Of a stretch of DNA of 64,000 nucleotides, positions 18,062-26,908 are shown piece after piece (positions within the stretch are counted from its first letter, which is position 1; each line of letters begins with the position of its first letter). The translations under genes and the position numbers were made by a program. This stretch comes from Chloroflexota bacterium (GTDB taxonomy: Bacteria; Chloroflexota; Anaerolineae; Anaerolineales; UBA4823). The stretch spans positions 45,610 through 109,609 of the forward strand of contig JAAYXE010000118.1 of NCBI GenBank assembly GCA_012516075.1, in the 5' to 3' direction. Under the pieces are notes generated by a model, which ran no database searches, was not told the origin of the DNA, and saw only the letters and a list, made by a program, of their open reading frames with translations.

Positions 18062-19369
18062 TCATGGTTGTTGGGTTGGACGGTCCTCGATGAATGGGTT
18101 GTTCTCAATTTCCTGGTGATAATCGGAAGCAACCTGAAGCAGTAATTCATCACTGATCGGCGCTGCTTCACCACCAACGGCATGGCAGTGGTTGCAGGCA
18201 TAGTTCAAACCAACATCGGGGTAAACATTCCCCTCAGAATCAACCTGCTCCATACGATTGGCAGCGATCACGGACTGGTGCGTGCGCACATCACCCGTAA
18301 TACGCTCGACCACAGCCGAAGCCTTCTTAATCAGGCGCGGCATGTGACAGTCCAGGCATTCAACGTTCATGGGGAAGTGGATAACCACTTTTTGAGCATA
18401 CGCCTGTTCGGGATGGCAGCTTTCGCAGGTCTGGAGGGTTGTCTCCGCCCCAGAAAAACGAAGGGCGAGAATCCCGGCATGCGGATCATGACATTCGACG
18501 CACTCGAGATCGGCATGGCCGGTATCCTCCAGATCGGTATATATCTCATCGTGATGGATCAGACCGGTTTCCGGATCGATGGCCACCGGGTCAGGGCTGC
18601 GGTGACAGCGCTCACAAGCCGCCCGCTCCCGGTGGATGGGCATTTTTACTTCTTCCGGAGCCGTGGCCTCAGCATGCTCGCGGCCCGGTCCATGACAGGC
18701 CTCGCATTGAACACCCGGCAGTGTTTCGGCATTTGCGTCTTCCCCAGTGCCGCCCGTGGCATGGCAGTTCGCGCAAAGACGGATCTCCACCTGTTCTCCA
18801 GACCGGTAAGATTTCCATCCTGCGGGGATGCCAAGCGTGATGTTGGGCAGGTTGTACTGGTTGAGGTAGCCATCAGCCGCAATCTGGTGTGGTGGAGCGG
18901 TGATCAGCATGCCCTCCTGGTTCGCTAACATGGCCTGCCAGCGGTAGCCGCCAATGATATAGGACACGTCAGCGTATTCGTACCCTTCAGGAAGCTCCAG
19001 CTTCCGGGTATAAGGAGGTAAAGCAGGCTCCCCATTCGAGACAGGGATCATCGCCCAGGCGTGTCCACTGTTCTGGAAAGCAGCATAGATCTCCTCGTGG
19101 CATTCCTGACAGGCCTGGCTCCCGATATAAGGACTCACCACCGGAGGGGGAGTCTCAGTGGGCGTAGGGGGGATCGCTGTGGGCGCCGGTTTTGTCGCTG
19201 TTGCTGTTGGAAATGGGGGCGGTTGGGCTGCTTGCGGCGCTGAACAGCTCGCCAGCCCGCATGCAAAGAGAAGGACAAGAGCCAGGCACCAGAGGCGGAA
19301 ATTTTGCCTTTCACGCATCCAGTCCGCCTGCTGCCGGAGCTGATCTTCACTGCAGCATAATGACGACAT
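18062..19369 (-). CDS. Octahaem c-type cytochrome lipoprotein
   Basis: Eight CxxCH haem sites are present: CQECH, CANCH, CEACH, CERCH, CVECH, CESCH, CLDCH and CNHCH, between about residues 87 and 395. The N-terminus has a hydrophobic stretch ending in FACGLASC, a lipobox, then a Pro/Thr-rich linker, so the haem domain is anchored outside the membrane. Haem spacing resembles cytochrome c554 and related multihaem electron carriers; an oxidoreductase role is not excluded. ATG at 19369 has an AGAGGG box, and ATG at 19318 would give a shorter, classic lipoprotein signal. It is first in an operon with an iron/haem-type importer and a methyltransferase. Confidence 0.9.
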   Translation of the reverse strand: MSSLCCSEDQLRQQADWMRERQNFRLWCLALVLLFACGLASCSAPQAAQPPPFPTATATKPAPTAIPPTPTETPPPVVSPYIGSQACQECHEEIYAAFQNSGHAWAMIPVSNGEPALPPYTRKLELPEGYEYADVSYIIGGYRWQAMLANQEGMLITAPPHQIAADGYLNQYNLPNITLGIPAGWKSYRSGEQVEIRLCANCHATGGTGEDANAETLPGVQCEACHGPGREHAEATAPEEVKMPIHRERAACERCHRSPDPVAIDPETGLIHHDEIYTDLEDTGHADLECVECHDPHAGILALRFSGAETTLQTCESCHPEQAYAQKVVIHFPMNVECLDCHMPRLIKKASAVVERITGDVRTHQSVIAANRMEQVDSEGNVYPDVGLNYACNHCHAVGGEAAPISDELLLQVASDYHQEIENNPFIEDRPTQQP

Positions 19370-19466
19370 ATCATGCCCTCTTTTATCAGTTGTACCTGTA
19401 CAATTATACATCTATTTTGTGTTTTCGCCAGTTGGGCCATTTCAATTTCGTTGCGCTGAAATTAAA

Positions 19467-19495
19467 GTCCCCACTTTTCAGGTGAAAGCGGGGAC
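19467..19495. promoter_or_regulatory. Hairpin/palindrome upstream of the multihaem cytochrome operon
   Basis: GTCCCC (19467-19472) pairs with GGGGAC (19490-19495) around an inner palindrome TTTCA-GG-TGAAA (19476-19487). The same inner palindrome occurs at 13094-13105. It lies about 100 nt upstream of the cytochrome start, in the 268-nt region between divergent genes, and could be an operator or a leader hairpin. Confidence 0.4.
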
Positions 19496-19637
19496 CTGCA
19501 GCACCACTAGAGGGAGCAAATGAAATCTCCTTTACAGGCCAAATTTGAATAATTTATCCGTTTATAATAACAATACAGATCTGTAAAACATCCGATTATC
19601 TGCCGCGGTCGCACAGAGCAATGACCGGACCGGCCTG

Positions 19638-20474
19638 GTGAGAGTGGTAGAGATGGATGAGCCAACCTTTAAAGACGAAGTAGAACAGGAACCCATTAAC
19701 GTTCCCCGCGCTGCATTACGCTTCGCCAAAGCGGTGGCCTATCCCAACCTGGATGTGCAGTTGTACATGGACTTGCTGGAGGGTCTGGCGGAATGGAGCC
19801 GCAGCCGGCTGTCGAAAGTACACGATGTGCGCAAACGGGCCCTGAACCTGGCCGATTTTCTATTCAAACAGCTTGAGATACAGGGGAATACTCGCGATTA
19901 CAACGATCCGCGCAACAGCTACCTGAACGAGGTGCTGAACCGCCGCCTGGGTATCCCGATCAGCCTGGCCGTGATCTACGTTACAGTAGCACAGCATCTC
20001 GATCTCCCGGCGTACGGCATCGGGCTGCCCGGTCATTTCCTGATCAGCATACAGACCCCCGATGGTGACCTGTATATCGATCCTTTCCACAGCGGCGAGC
20101 CGCTTTCCATCGAAGACTGCATGCGGCTCGTCGAGCGTACAACTGGGCACCAGGGTCCACTGCAGGAAGAGTGGCTGCAGCCCGTATCCGAGGTCGCCAT
20201 CCTGACCCGCATGCTGAACAACCTCAGGCAAATCTATATGCGGGCACAGGCCTGGGATATGGCGCTGCGGGTGATTGAACACCTGCGTATCTTACAACCA
20301 GACATGCCCGAACTGCTGCGTGATCTGGGGATCATCCACCACAACAGCGGATCCTTACGGCTGGCGCTCGAGTTTTACGAGCAGTATCTGCGCCTCAGAC
20401 CCAATGCGGCAGACGCAGATCAGGTGAAACACCACCTGGAGAACGCAGCTGCCCGGCTGGCCAGGTTGAATTAA
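19638..20474 (+). CDS. SirB1-family transglutaminase-like protein with C-terminal TPR
   Basis: The 278-residue protein matches the SirB1 family (Transglut_core2). It has the central NSYLNEVLNRRLGIPISLAVIY segment, LPGHFLI and YIDPFHSG, followed by a TPR-like tail from about residue 195 (LLRDLGIIHHNSG...ALEFYEQYL). The catalytic role of this family is not established, and no thiol-protease Cys is evident at the expected place. It starts at GTG 19638 in the long frame; ATG 19653 is an alternative. It is cytosolic with no signal peptide and is transcribed divergently from the cytochrome operon. Confidence 0.82.
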   Translation: MRVVEMDEPTFKDEVEQEPINVPRAALRFAKAVAYPNLDVQLYMDLLEGLAEWSRSRLSKVHDVRKRALNLADFLFKQLEIQGNTRDYNDPRNSYLNEVLNRRLGIPISLAVIYVTVAQHLDLPAYGIGLPGHFLISIQTPDGDLYIDPFHSGEPLSIEDCMRLVERTTGHQGPLQEEWLQPVSEVAILTRMLNNLRQIYMRAQAWDMALRVIEHLRILQPDMPELLRDLGIIHHNSGSLRLALEFYEQYLRLRPNAADADQVKHHLENAAARLARLN

Positions 20475-20511
20475 TAATTTTTTCTAAAAAGGGTTGGGGG
20501 AGGCCGGGTGA

Positions 20512-20562
20512 TCCCCACACCTGGCTGTTATTCGCATTGAAGGAAACAGCTAGGTGGGGGGA
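20512..20562 (+). terminator. Long hairpin after the SirB1-like gene
   Basis: Arms 20512-20529 and 20545-20562 pair over about 16 bp. One position is a G-U pair in plus-strand RNA but an A-C mismatch on the minus strand, so the plus strand is favoured. There is no clear T tract, and it lies between convergent genes. Confidence 0.5.
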
Positions 20563-20588
20563 AGAGTTTGTCCTGAAACAGCGTGCTG

Positions 20589-20849
20589 CTACGACGAGAT
20601 TTCGTCTTCTTTCAGGTCGACACCCAGATACGAGGAGACCACAATATCCACCGGCCAGTGGCGGTGTTCTTCGAACGCGCGCTGCACATCTTCGAGCGCT
20701 TTTTTGCGTTCCTCTTTATGGCGCACAAACAACCCTTTAACGACCTGACTTCTTAAGTATTCAACGATTTGCTGGTGCGATCCATCACTGTTATCAAGGG
20801 CCTGTTTGACATACTCACGTACAAACCGCCGGTACTGCCCAATATCCAT
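20589..20849 (-). CDS. Small conserved-looking hypothetical protein
   Basis: The 86-residue protein is soluble and mostly helical by composition: MDIGQYRRFVREYVKQAL at the start, a charged helix KEERKKALEDVQRAFEEH, and an acidic C-terminus. I do not recognise the family. The frame ends just before the hairpin of the preceding gene. On the minus strand a TATAAT-like box lies at 20912-20917, about 63 nt upstream of the ATG, which supports a separate transcript. It is a single gene with no functional context. Confidence 0.6.
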   Translation of the reverse strand: MDIGQYRRFVREYVKQALDNSDGSHQQIVEYLRSQVVKGLFVRHKEERKKALEDVQRAFEEHRHWPVDIVVSSYLGVDLKEDEISS

Positions 20850-21001
20850 AACTTAATCCTGAACTGCTTTCTTTGCTGTTCGACCGCCTGTATGCGGACT
20901 GCTTCGTGGTTATTATACTGAATTACGGCTGCAATAGGGCACCGGCATCTATGCCATACCATCTGGCATGGACTGAGTTGGAACGGGATTGTGCTGATCG
21001 A

Positions 21002-21214
21002 TCACGAAAGGGGGACAACGGATGAGGCCTGCAGCCCTTTTGCACCCGATTCCAGAGAAAATTCAACTTTCTGGCCTTTTTCCAGGCGGCGAAAGCCGCT
21101 GGTCTGAATTACAGAGTAATGGACGAAGACATCGTCTCCATTTTCACGCCCGATGAATCCATACCCCTTCACAGCGTTGAACCATTTAACAACACCGATC
21201 AAACGTTCTGACAT
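21002..21214 (-). CDS. Cold-shock domain protein
   Basis: This 70-residue single CSD protein has RNP1 KGYGFIGR and RNP2 DVFVHYS, preceded by GVVKWFNAV. It binds single-stranded RNA or DNA as a chaperone. The ATG at 21214 has GGAGAAG 6 nt upstream. The frame is open further upstream, but that extension lacks similarity and a ribosome site. At 70 residues it is the normal length for CspA-type proteins. The gene stands alone. Confidence 0.95.
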   Translation of the reverse strand: MSERLIGVVKWFNAVKGYGFIGRENGDDVFVHYSVIQTSGFRRLEKGQKVEFSLESGAKGLQASSVVPLS

Positions 21215-21418
21215 GGTTTCTTCTCCATAAGGTATAAATTTTTCGGGCGGCGCCTGACATTCAGCCCCCAAGCCAGTGCCGGCCTTCATATTGGCAGCAA
21301 GATTATCACCCCTCAAATTCGCTGTCAAGCCATTTCCCCCGTTCAGCCTCTCCGCACAATCAAACAGGGGCGCCTCACCGGCGCCCCATGGTCACTCTCT
21401 GGTTTGATCCCTTGATAT

Positions 21419-22462
21419 CTACCTGCCAAGCCGCTTTCGGAATTCTTCGGTCAGGGCGGGCAGGATTTCATGCAGGTCGCCAACCACGCCGAAGCGAGCA
21501 TACTTAAAGATCGGCGCTTCGGGATCCTTATTAATGGCCACGATCACCTTACTGGTACGCATGCCCGCCAGATGCTGAATGGCGCCCGAGATCCCACAGG
21601 CGATATACAGATCCGGAGAGACCACTTTGCCCGTCTGCCCGACCTGGTGCTGGTAAGGAATATACCCGGCGTCCACCGCAGCCCGGCTGGCGCCGACTGC
21701 AGCGTTAAGCACCTGCGCCAGATCGCTGACCAGCTTAAAGCCCTGCTGTGCGCGCCAGATCTCGGCCTGTTTTTCATCCATCCCGTTCGGCGGGGTCAGG
21801 TTGGGGTTGTTAGCCACACCCCGGCCGCCGGAGACAATCACAGCCGCATCGGTCAGGGTGACGCCGCCCTCCGCCGGGGCGTAATCCACCACCTTTGTGG
21901 CCAGGCTGCTCTCCCCTACTGCCGGCTCCACCGCCTGCGGCGTACCGGAACGGGCCGGATCCGCCTGCGGTTGTTCAAAGGCGCGACCGCGCGTGGTGAT
22001 CACCACCGGCCGGGCATCGCTGACCGTTCTGGCGATGATCTTGCCGGCATACACCGGGCGTGTGGCGACGATTTTTCCGTCCTGAACCTGCAGGTCGATC
22101 ACGTCCGGCATCACGCTGCTCTCCAGGTCGATCGCGCACATGGCAGCTGTTTCGCGACCGCGCGTGGTGGTCGGGAAGAGCAGCGCTTCCACCTGCTGGT
22201 CCCTGGCTACTCTGGAGACCAGAGCCGAATACGCCTCAGGCCGGTAATCGGACAGGCTGGCGTCATCCGCGTAGAATGCTTCAGCAGCCCCATACTGAAA
22301 AGCCTGAGCTGCCGCTTCCTGCGCGCCCGCTCCAACCGCCAGTGCGGCCACCTCGCCGCCCATCTCACCTGCCAGGCGGAGAGCAACGCCCAGAGTCTCC
22401 CACGAGACCGGGAGTACCTTTCCTTTATATTGATCGAGGTAAACAAGGAATTTGTTTGCCAT
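21419..22462 (-). CDS. etfA: Electron transfer flavoprotein alpha subunit
   Basis: The 347-residue protein has the C-terminal FAD domain signature, with GQTGKVVSPDLYIACGISG and AINKDPEAPIFKYARFGVVGD. EtfAB accepts electrons from acyl-CoA dehydrogenases and passes them to the quinone pool through an ETF-quinone oxidoreductase. The gene overlaps the etfB stop by 1 nt, so translation is coupled. It is the last gene of the acd-etfB-etfA operon, typical of fatty- or organic-acid oxidation. The sequence does not indicate the extra FAD of bifurcating ETFs with certainty. Confidence 0.95.
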   Translation of the reverse strand: MANKFLVYLDQYKGKVLPVSWETLGVALRLAGEMGGEVAALAVGAGAQEAAAQAFQYGAAEAFYADDASLSDYRPEAYSALVSRVARDQQVEALLFPTTTRGRETAAMCAIDLESSVMPDVIDLQVQDGKIVATRPVYAGKIIARTVSDARPVVITTRGRAFEQPQADPARSGTPQAVEPAVGESSLATKVVDYAPAEGGVTLTDAAVIVSGGRGVANNPNLTPPNGMDEKQAEIWRAQQGFKLVSDLAQVLNAAVGASRAAVDAGYIPYQHQVGQTGKVVSPDLYIACGISGAIQHLAGMRTSKVIVAINKDPEAPIFKYARFGVVGDLHEILPALTEEFRKRLGR

Positions 22463-23241
22463 CAGAGCACCTTTTCTGCCAGGATCTTGTCGACCAGCTT
22501 TGCGGCGATTTCCTGGGGCGTATCCCCTGTGATCATTTCCGTCTTCACTTCGCGCACGGGCGGGTTCTCGACCACCGGCCAGGTTACGTGGCTTTGCGGG
22601 GCCTGAATGCCCAGATCAGCGAGGGTCCAGACCGGAATAGTGGCCCGCGAAGCTTTACGGATTCCCATAAAGGAGGGATAGCGCGGCTCGCCGATGTCTT
22701 TTAGAACACTGATCACCGCCGGCATTCTGGCTTCGACCACCACGCGGCCTTCCTCCATGGTGCGCTCCACGCGCAGGGTCTTTGCACCGGGGTCAACAGA
22801 CTGGATCGTCGAGACCGATGTCAGCGCCGGCCAGTCCAGGACGCGCGCTGTCTGGACATGGGTCACGCCCATATCCCCGTCAATGGCCTGCTTTCCGAAG
22901 AAAGCCAGGTCCACATCGCCAATTTTCTGGATTGCGGCGGCGAGCACCTTCGCCACAGCCTGACTGTCGGCGCCTTCAAGAGCCGGATCGGAGATGAGAA
23001 CCGCCTCGCTGCAGCCCATCGCCAGCGCATTTTTCAGGGCTTCTTTCGCCGATTCTCCCCCCACGCTGATCGCTGTGACATCCCCTCCCTGGGCCTCCTT
23101 GAGCTGCAGGGCGGCTTCCACAGCGTACTCGTCCCAGGGATTCATCACCAGCGGCGCATCTCCCCAGGATACCTGCCCGTTCTCTGCCACAACCCTGGCA
23201 GCGGTATCGGGCACTTGTTTGATGCAGACTACAATCTTCAA
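22462..23241 (-). CDS. etfB: Electron transfer flavoprotein beta subunit
   Basis: This 259-residue EtfB starts with the family hallmark MKIVVCIKQVPDTAARV and has the AMP/FAD-site segment KQAIDGDMGVTHVQTARVLDWP. It forms the heterodimeric ETF with EtfA. The gene lies between the acyl-CoA dehydrogenase (54 nt upstream) and etfA (1-nt overlap). Its length is normal. Confidence 0.95.
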   Translation of the reverse strand: MKIVVCIKQVPDTAARVVAENGQVSWGDAPLVMNPWDEYAVEAALQLKEAQGGDVTAISVGGESAKEALKNALAMGCSEAVLISDPALEGADSQAVAKVLAAAIQKIGDVDLAFFGKQAIDGDMGVTHVQTARVLDWPALTSVSTIQSVDPGAKTLRVERTMEEGRVVVEARMPAVISVLKDIGEPRYPSFMGIRKASRATIPVWTLADLGIQAPQSHVTWPVVENPPVREVKTEMITGDTPQEIAAKLVDKILAEKVL

Positions 23242-23295
23242 GGTGTCCTCCTTCAGTTGTGATGGTCCGGTGAAAGCCCCCTGATGGCTGCAGGC

Positions 23296-24507
23296 TTACA
23301 CCAATTGCCACTTTTCCTCATCATAAGCCGGCAGTTCACAGCGCAGGGCGGGATCCTGGCGGTATCCCAGAGCATAGCCGGCCTGAATTAACTGGTGAAT
23401 TTCGCTGGTCCCTTCGTAAATCACCGCCCCTTTCGCATTGCGCAGATAGCGCTCAACATCGTATTCGTCGCTGTAACCGTACGCGCCGTGGATCTGCAGC
23501 GCCTCGGAAGCGGCCTGAAAAGAAGCATCGGTAGCAAACCATTTGGCCAGAGAAGTTTCGCGTGTGTTGCGCAGTCCCCGATTCTTCATCCACCCCACTC
23601 GCAGATACAATAGACGCGCTGCGTCATAAGATTGTACCATGCGGGCTATTTTTTGCTGGACCAGTTGGAATTTTCCGATCTTCCGGCCAAAGGCTTCGCG
23701 CTCGCTGGCGTATTTCACACTGGCTTCCAGGCAGGCGCGGATCAGTCCGGTGGCCCCGGCGGCGACGGTGTAACGCCCATTGTCCAGACAGGACATGGCA
23801 ATTTTAAAGCCCTCTCCGGGTTCACCGATCCGGTTTTCAACGGGAACTCGTACATCCTGCATGGCGATCCAGCCGGTCGAACCGGCGCGCACGCCCAGCT
23901 TACCGTGAATGTCGCCGCGAGAAACGCCCGGCCGGTCAAGTTCGACCAGGAATGCCGAAAGCCCGTCGTGAGGGTCGGCCGCGTCCGTCTCCGTGCGCGC
24001 AAACCAGAGCACATGATCCGCCCTGGTGGCCAGGGAGATCCACATCTTCTCGCCGTTGATCACGTACTCGCTGCCCTTCAGCACGGCCGTGCTGGCGATG
24101 CCGGCCACATCCGATCCCGCCCCTGGCTCTGTCAGCCCAAAGCAAGCGATCTTCTCGCCGCGCGCCTGTGGGACTAAAAAGCGCTGCTTCTGCTCCTCTG
24201 TCGCCCACTGGAACAGACCCAGGCTGTTGAGCCCGACATGCACCGACATCACTACCCGCAGGCTGGTGTCCACGGCTTCGAGTTCTTCGCAGGCCAATCC
24301 CAGGGAGATGTAATCCAGCCCCTGCCCGCCGTATGCAGCCGGCAGACAGATCCCTAAAATCCCTAATTCCCCCATGCGCCGCAGGACAAACGGCGCCATC
24401 TCCTGCTTTCGGTCCCACTCTTTGATGACAGGCGCAACCTCCTTCTGGGCGAACTCGCGCACCATCTGCTGCGCCATGCGGTGTTCAGCCTGCAGGGACA
24501 AATCCAT
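23296..24507 (-). CDS. Acyl-CoA dehydrogenase
   Basis: The 403-residue flavoenzyme has the family motifs CFGLTEPGAGSDVAG and VINGEKMWIS for FAD and substrate binding, and the arginine-containing REAFGRKIGKFQLVQ segment. The catalytic base is E365 in IYEGTSEIH, the position used by short- and medium-chain enzymes. It oxidises an acyl-CoA to the trans-2-enoyl-CoA and hands electrons to the EtfAB encoded downstream. Chain-length preference cannot be told. Butyryl-CoA-like and glutaryl-CoA-like substrates are both possible. It has its own promoter. Confidence 0.94.
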   Translation of the reverse strand: MDLSLQAEHRMAQQMVREFAQKEVAPVIKEWDRKQEMAPFVLRRMGELGILGICLPAAYGGQGLDYISLGLACEELEAVDTSLRVVMSVHVGLNSLGLFQWATEEQKQRFLVPQARGEKIACFGLTEPGAGSDVAGIASTAVLKGSEYVINGEKMWISLATRADHVLWFARTETDAADPHDGLSAFLVELDRPGVSRGDIHGKLGVRAGSTGWIAMQDVRVPVENRIGEPGEGFKIAMSCLDNGRYTVAAGATGLIRACLEASVKYASEREAFGRKIGKFQLVQQKIARMVQSYDAARLLYLRVGWMKNRGLRNTRETSLAKWFATDASFQAASEALQIHGAYGYSDEYDVERYLRNAKGAVIYEGTSEIHQLIQAGYALGYRQDPALRCELPAYDEEKWQLV

Positions 24508-24549
24508 AACCGTTCTCCACCCTTGTAAGAATTTGTGTATTCTGTACCA

Positions 24550-24578
24550 ATTATAGCGAAATATTCCTGAAGGAACAA
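24550..24578 (-). promoter_or_regulatory. Promoter of the acd-etfB-etfA operon
   Basis: On the minus strand TTGTTC (24573-24578), a 17-nt spacer and a perfect TATAAT (24550-24555) are seen. The predicted start is near 24543, giving a leader of about 36 nt to the acyl-CoA dehydrogenase ATG. Confidence 0.65.
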
Positions 24579-24663
24579 ACGAAATTTACAGCACGCAAAG
24601 CCGGTGCAGACACGCTGCCCGCGCCTTGCGAAACTATCAGAGCCTGCCCTTCTGCGGCTCATA

Positions 24664-24669
24664 TATAAT
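24664..24669 (+). promoter_or_regulatory. -10 box immediately upstream of the TPR gene
   Basis: A perfect TATAAT ends 7 nt before the ATG at 24677, so the predicted transcript start coincides with the start codon. No good -35 or ribosome site is seen. If real, the TPR gene would have a leaderless mRNA. Confidence 0.4.
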
Positions 24670-24676
24670 GTAGAGT

Positions 24677-26101
24677 ATGTTCCGCCCCGAACAACTGCGT
24701 CCGCTGGGAACCTATCTGCTGCTGGTGATCCTGCTGCCGCTGCTGGAGCTGCCGCCCTTCCAGTATCGCGCGCCGCTGGAGATCCGCGCTGCAGTGGAAG
24801 CGCTGCACCGCGGCACTTATCTGGAAGCAGCCGCCCACTTTGCGGCTGCTGCGGAATGGCAGCCCCGGCGGGGGGACCTGTGGGAAGCCGCGGGCATCTA
24901 CGCCCTGCAGGGCGGCGACCCGCAGCGCAGCGAGATCTATCTTGAACGCGCCGCCCTGATGCAGCCCAGTACGAACATCCTGATCCAACTGGGAGATGCC
25001 CGGAAGCAGCAGGGCGATGCGTACGGGGCGATTGAGGCCTGGGAGCAGGCCCTGCAGACCGGAAAAGTACCGTCCGGGCTCTACTGGGACCTGGCCAGCG
25101 CTTATCTGGAGCAGCAGGATCTGGCCTCAGCGGCCCGGGTGTTAAAAATGCTGGCCGAACGCGAACCCGGTCAGGCAGAAGTACAATTCCATCTTGGGAT
25201 GGTTTCCGCCGCATATGAGCCAGAGGCCGCTCTGGCTTATTTATCGCACGCCGCCCGGCTGGATCCCGGCCTTAAGGATGCGGTCAGCAGAATTACCCGC
25301 AGCATTACTGCGGCCCGCTTCGCAGACGACCCGGCTTATTCACTGGTCTCTGCAGGCCGGGCACTGGCCGGACTGGGGGAATGGGACCTGGCGGCAGCGG
25401 CTTTCCACCGGGCGGTTCAGATCCGTCCGGATTATGCCGAAGCCTGGGCTTTCCTGGGCGAGGCCCGGCAGCAGGCAGGTATGGACGGGCTGGCTGAGGT
25501 GGACAGTCTGCAGGCGCTGCAGACTGCTGTTGAGCTGGACCCCGGCTCGCTGTCCGCGCAGCTCTTCCTGGCCATGTACTGGCAGCGGCAGGGGGAACCC
25601 GAAAAGGCCGTGCAGTCCTTACAAGCTGCTCTGCAGCACAACCCGGAACGAGCGATCCTGCTGGCAGAACTGGGAAATGCCCTGGCTGCACAGGGCGACC
25701 TGGCTGCAGCTTATGAAGCTTACCAGCAGGCTGCCCGGCAGGCCCCCCAGAACCCTTCCTTTTTTCGTCTGCTGGCTGCTTTCTCTCTGAAATACAACTA
25801 CCAGCCAGGGGAGGTCGCCCTGCCGGCCGCACGCCGCGCCGTGCTCCTCAACACGCAAGACCCCCAATCGCTCGACATGATGGCCCAGGTCTTGATCCGG
25901 CTGAACGACCTGTGCAATGCCGGACGCTTCGCCCGGCGAGCCCTGCAGGTCGACCCGTCGTACGCCCCTGCTCACCTGCATCTGGGCCTAATTTACCGCC
26001 TGCAGGGCCAGGAACAACTGGCGCAGCAGGCGTTCGAGCTGGCCCGCAGTCTGGACAAAGGCGGCCCCACCGCCGAACAGGCGGAGCGCCTGCTGCAGTA
26101 A
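24677..26101 (+). CDS. Membrane-anchored TPR protein
   Basis: This 474-residue protein has one N-terminal hydrophobic helix (about residues 10-27, rich in Leu), followed by roughly ten tetratricopeptide-like units. Recognisable units are LWEAAGIYALQGGDPQRSE, AWAFLGEARQQAG and AHLHLGLIYRLQGQEQLAQQAF. Such proteins scaffold multiprotein assemblies. The lack of a clear signal cleavage site suggests a membrane-anchored protein with an external or periplasm-like TPR domain. No neighbour hints at a partner. The small lipoprotein gene that follows has its own extended -10 box. Confidence 0.85.
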   Translation: MFRPEQLRPLGTYLLLVILLPLLELPPFQYRAPLEIRAAVEALHRGTYLEAAAHFAAAAEWQPRRGDLWEAAGIYALQGGDPQRSEIYLERAALMQPSTNILIQLGDARKQQGDAYGAIEAWEQALQTGKVPSGLYWDLASAYLEQQDLASAARVLKMLAEREPGQAEVQFHLGMVSAAYEPEAALAYLSHAARLDPGLKDAVSRITRSITAARFADDPAYSLVSAGRALAGLGEWDLAAAAFHRAVQIRPDYAEAWAFLGEARQQAGMDGLAEVDSLQALQTAVELDPGSLSAQLFLAMYWQRQGEPEKAVQSLQAALQHNPERAILLAELGNALAAQGDLAAAYEAYQQAARQAPQNPSFFRLLAAFSLKYNYQPGEVALPAARRAVLLNTQDPQSLDMMAQVLIRLNDLCNAGRFARRALQVDPSYAPAHLHLGLIYRLQGQEQLAQQAFELARSLDKGGPTAEQAERLLQ

Positions 26102-26125
26102 GCATCTCCCCGAATCTGCTCGTTA

Positions 26126-26134
26126 TGCTACAAT
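26126..26134 (+). promoter_or_regulatory. Extended -10 box upstream of the lipoprotein gene
   Basis: The box reads TGCTACAAT (TGn plus TACAAT), with a predicted start near 26141 and a leader of about 75 nt. No -35 is evident. Confidence 0.4.
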
Positions 26135-26216
26135 AACTTTTCGTGAGGCCGGTTCCCTTTCTACCGACTCGCCATCCTACCGGGAGCATGGTGCCCACAC
26201 TTCAGGAATGCGCTGC

Positions 26217-26882
26217 ATGAGAGTTCGCTCTTTTTCCATACTGATCCTTCTCCTGGCACTCACGGCCTGCCAGGTCCTCAACCTGGGGCAGGAGGAGCCC
26301 GAACCCGGTGCAGTCCTCTTTCAGGATGACTTTTCACAGCCGACCAGCGGCTGGAACCGGGGCGCAACCACAGAGGGAGAGACCGATTATGCCGGGGGGT
26401 TCTACCGCATTTATATCAACCAGGCCTATACCGACATCTGGTCAGGACCCGGGCTGGACTTCAGCGATGTACGGATTGAGGTTGAGGCAGCCAAAGCCAG
26501 CGGGCCGGATGACAATCACTTTGGCGTGATCTGCCGGGCTGTGGACAGCAGCCATTTCTATTTCTTTCTGATCAGCAGCGATGGCTATTATGGCATCGGC
26601 AGGCGCAGCGGTGAGCAGCAGGATCTGCTGGGCATGGACGGTATGCAGCCGAGTGAAGCCATCCGGCAGGGAGAAGAGACCAATCACATTCGCGCAGACT
26701 GTGTAGGGGACCGCCTGACCCTGTATGTCAACGGCACGAAACTGGCCGAAGTGCAGGACCCGGTGTACACCCACGGAGATGTGGGACTGATCGCCGGCTC
26801 ATTTGCCAGCAGCGGCACAGATATCCACTTTGATCATTTTACAGTTTTGGAACCGGCTTCACGGGATGAACAGGAAGGTTGA
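26217..26882 (+). CDS. Lipoprotein with a concanavalin-like (LamG/DUF1080-type) beta-sandwich
   Basis: The N-terminal RSFSILILLLALTACQ is a lipoprotein signal with Cys as the anchor. The remaining 200 residues look like a jelly-roll: FQDDFSQPTSGWNRG near the start, NHFGVICRAVDSSHFYFFLIS in the middle, and the terminal strand VGLIAGSFASSGTDIHFDHFTV. These resemble the concanavalin-like domains of secreted proteins that bind or cleave glycans. No catalytic pair is assignable. ATG 26217 (AGGA 9 nt upstream) is preferred to 26208. mtaB follows 26 nt downstream. Confidence 0.75.
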   Translation: MRVRSFSILILLLALTACQVLNLGQEEPEPGAVLFQDDFSQPTSGWNRGATTEGETDYAGGFYRIYINQAYTDIWSGPGLDFSDVRIEVEAAKASGPDDNHFGVICRAVDSSHFYFFLISSDGYYGIGRRSGEQQDLLGMDGMQPSEAIRQGEETNHIRADCVGDRLTLYVNGTKLAEVQDPVYTHGDVGLIAGSFASSGTDIHFDHFTVLEPASRDEQEG

Positions 26883-26908
26883 GGCCGGTACTCAGGTACA
26901 GGTAGACG

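Noticed and set aside
19370..19637. Search for a cobalamin riboswitch upstream of the FecBCE-type operon
   Set aside because: No B12-box-like sequence or matching fold was seen in the leader region.
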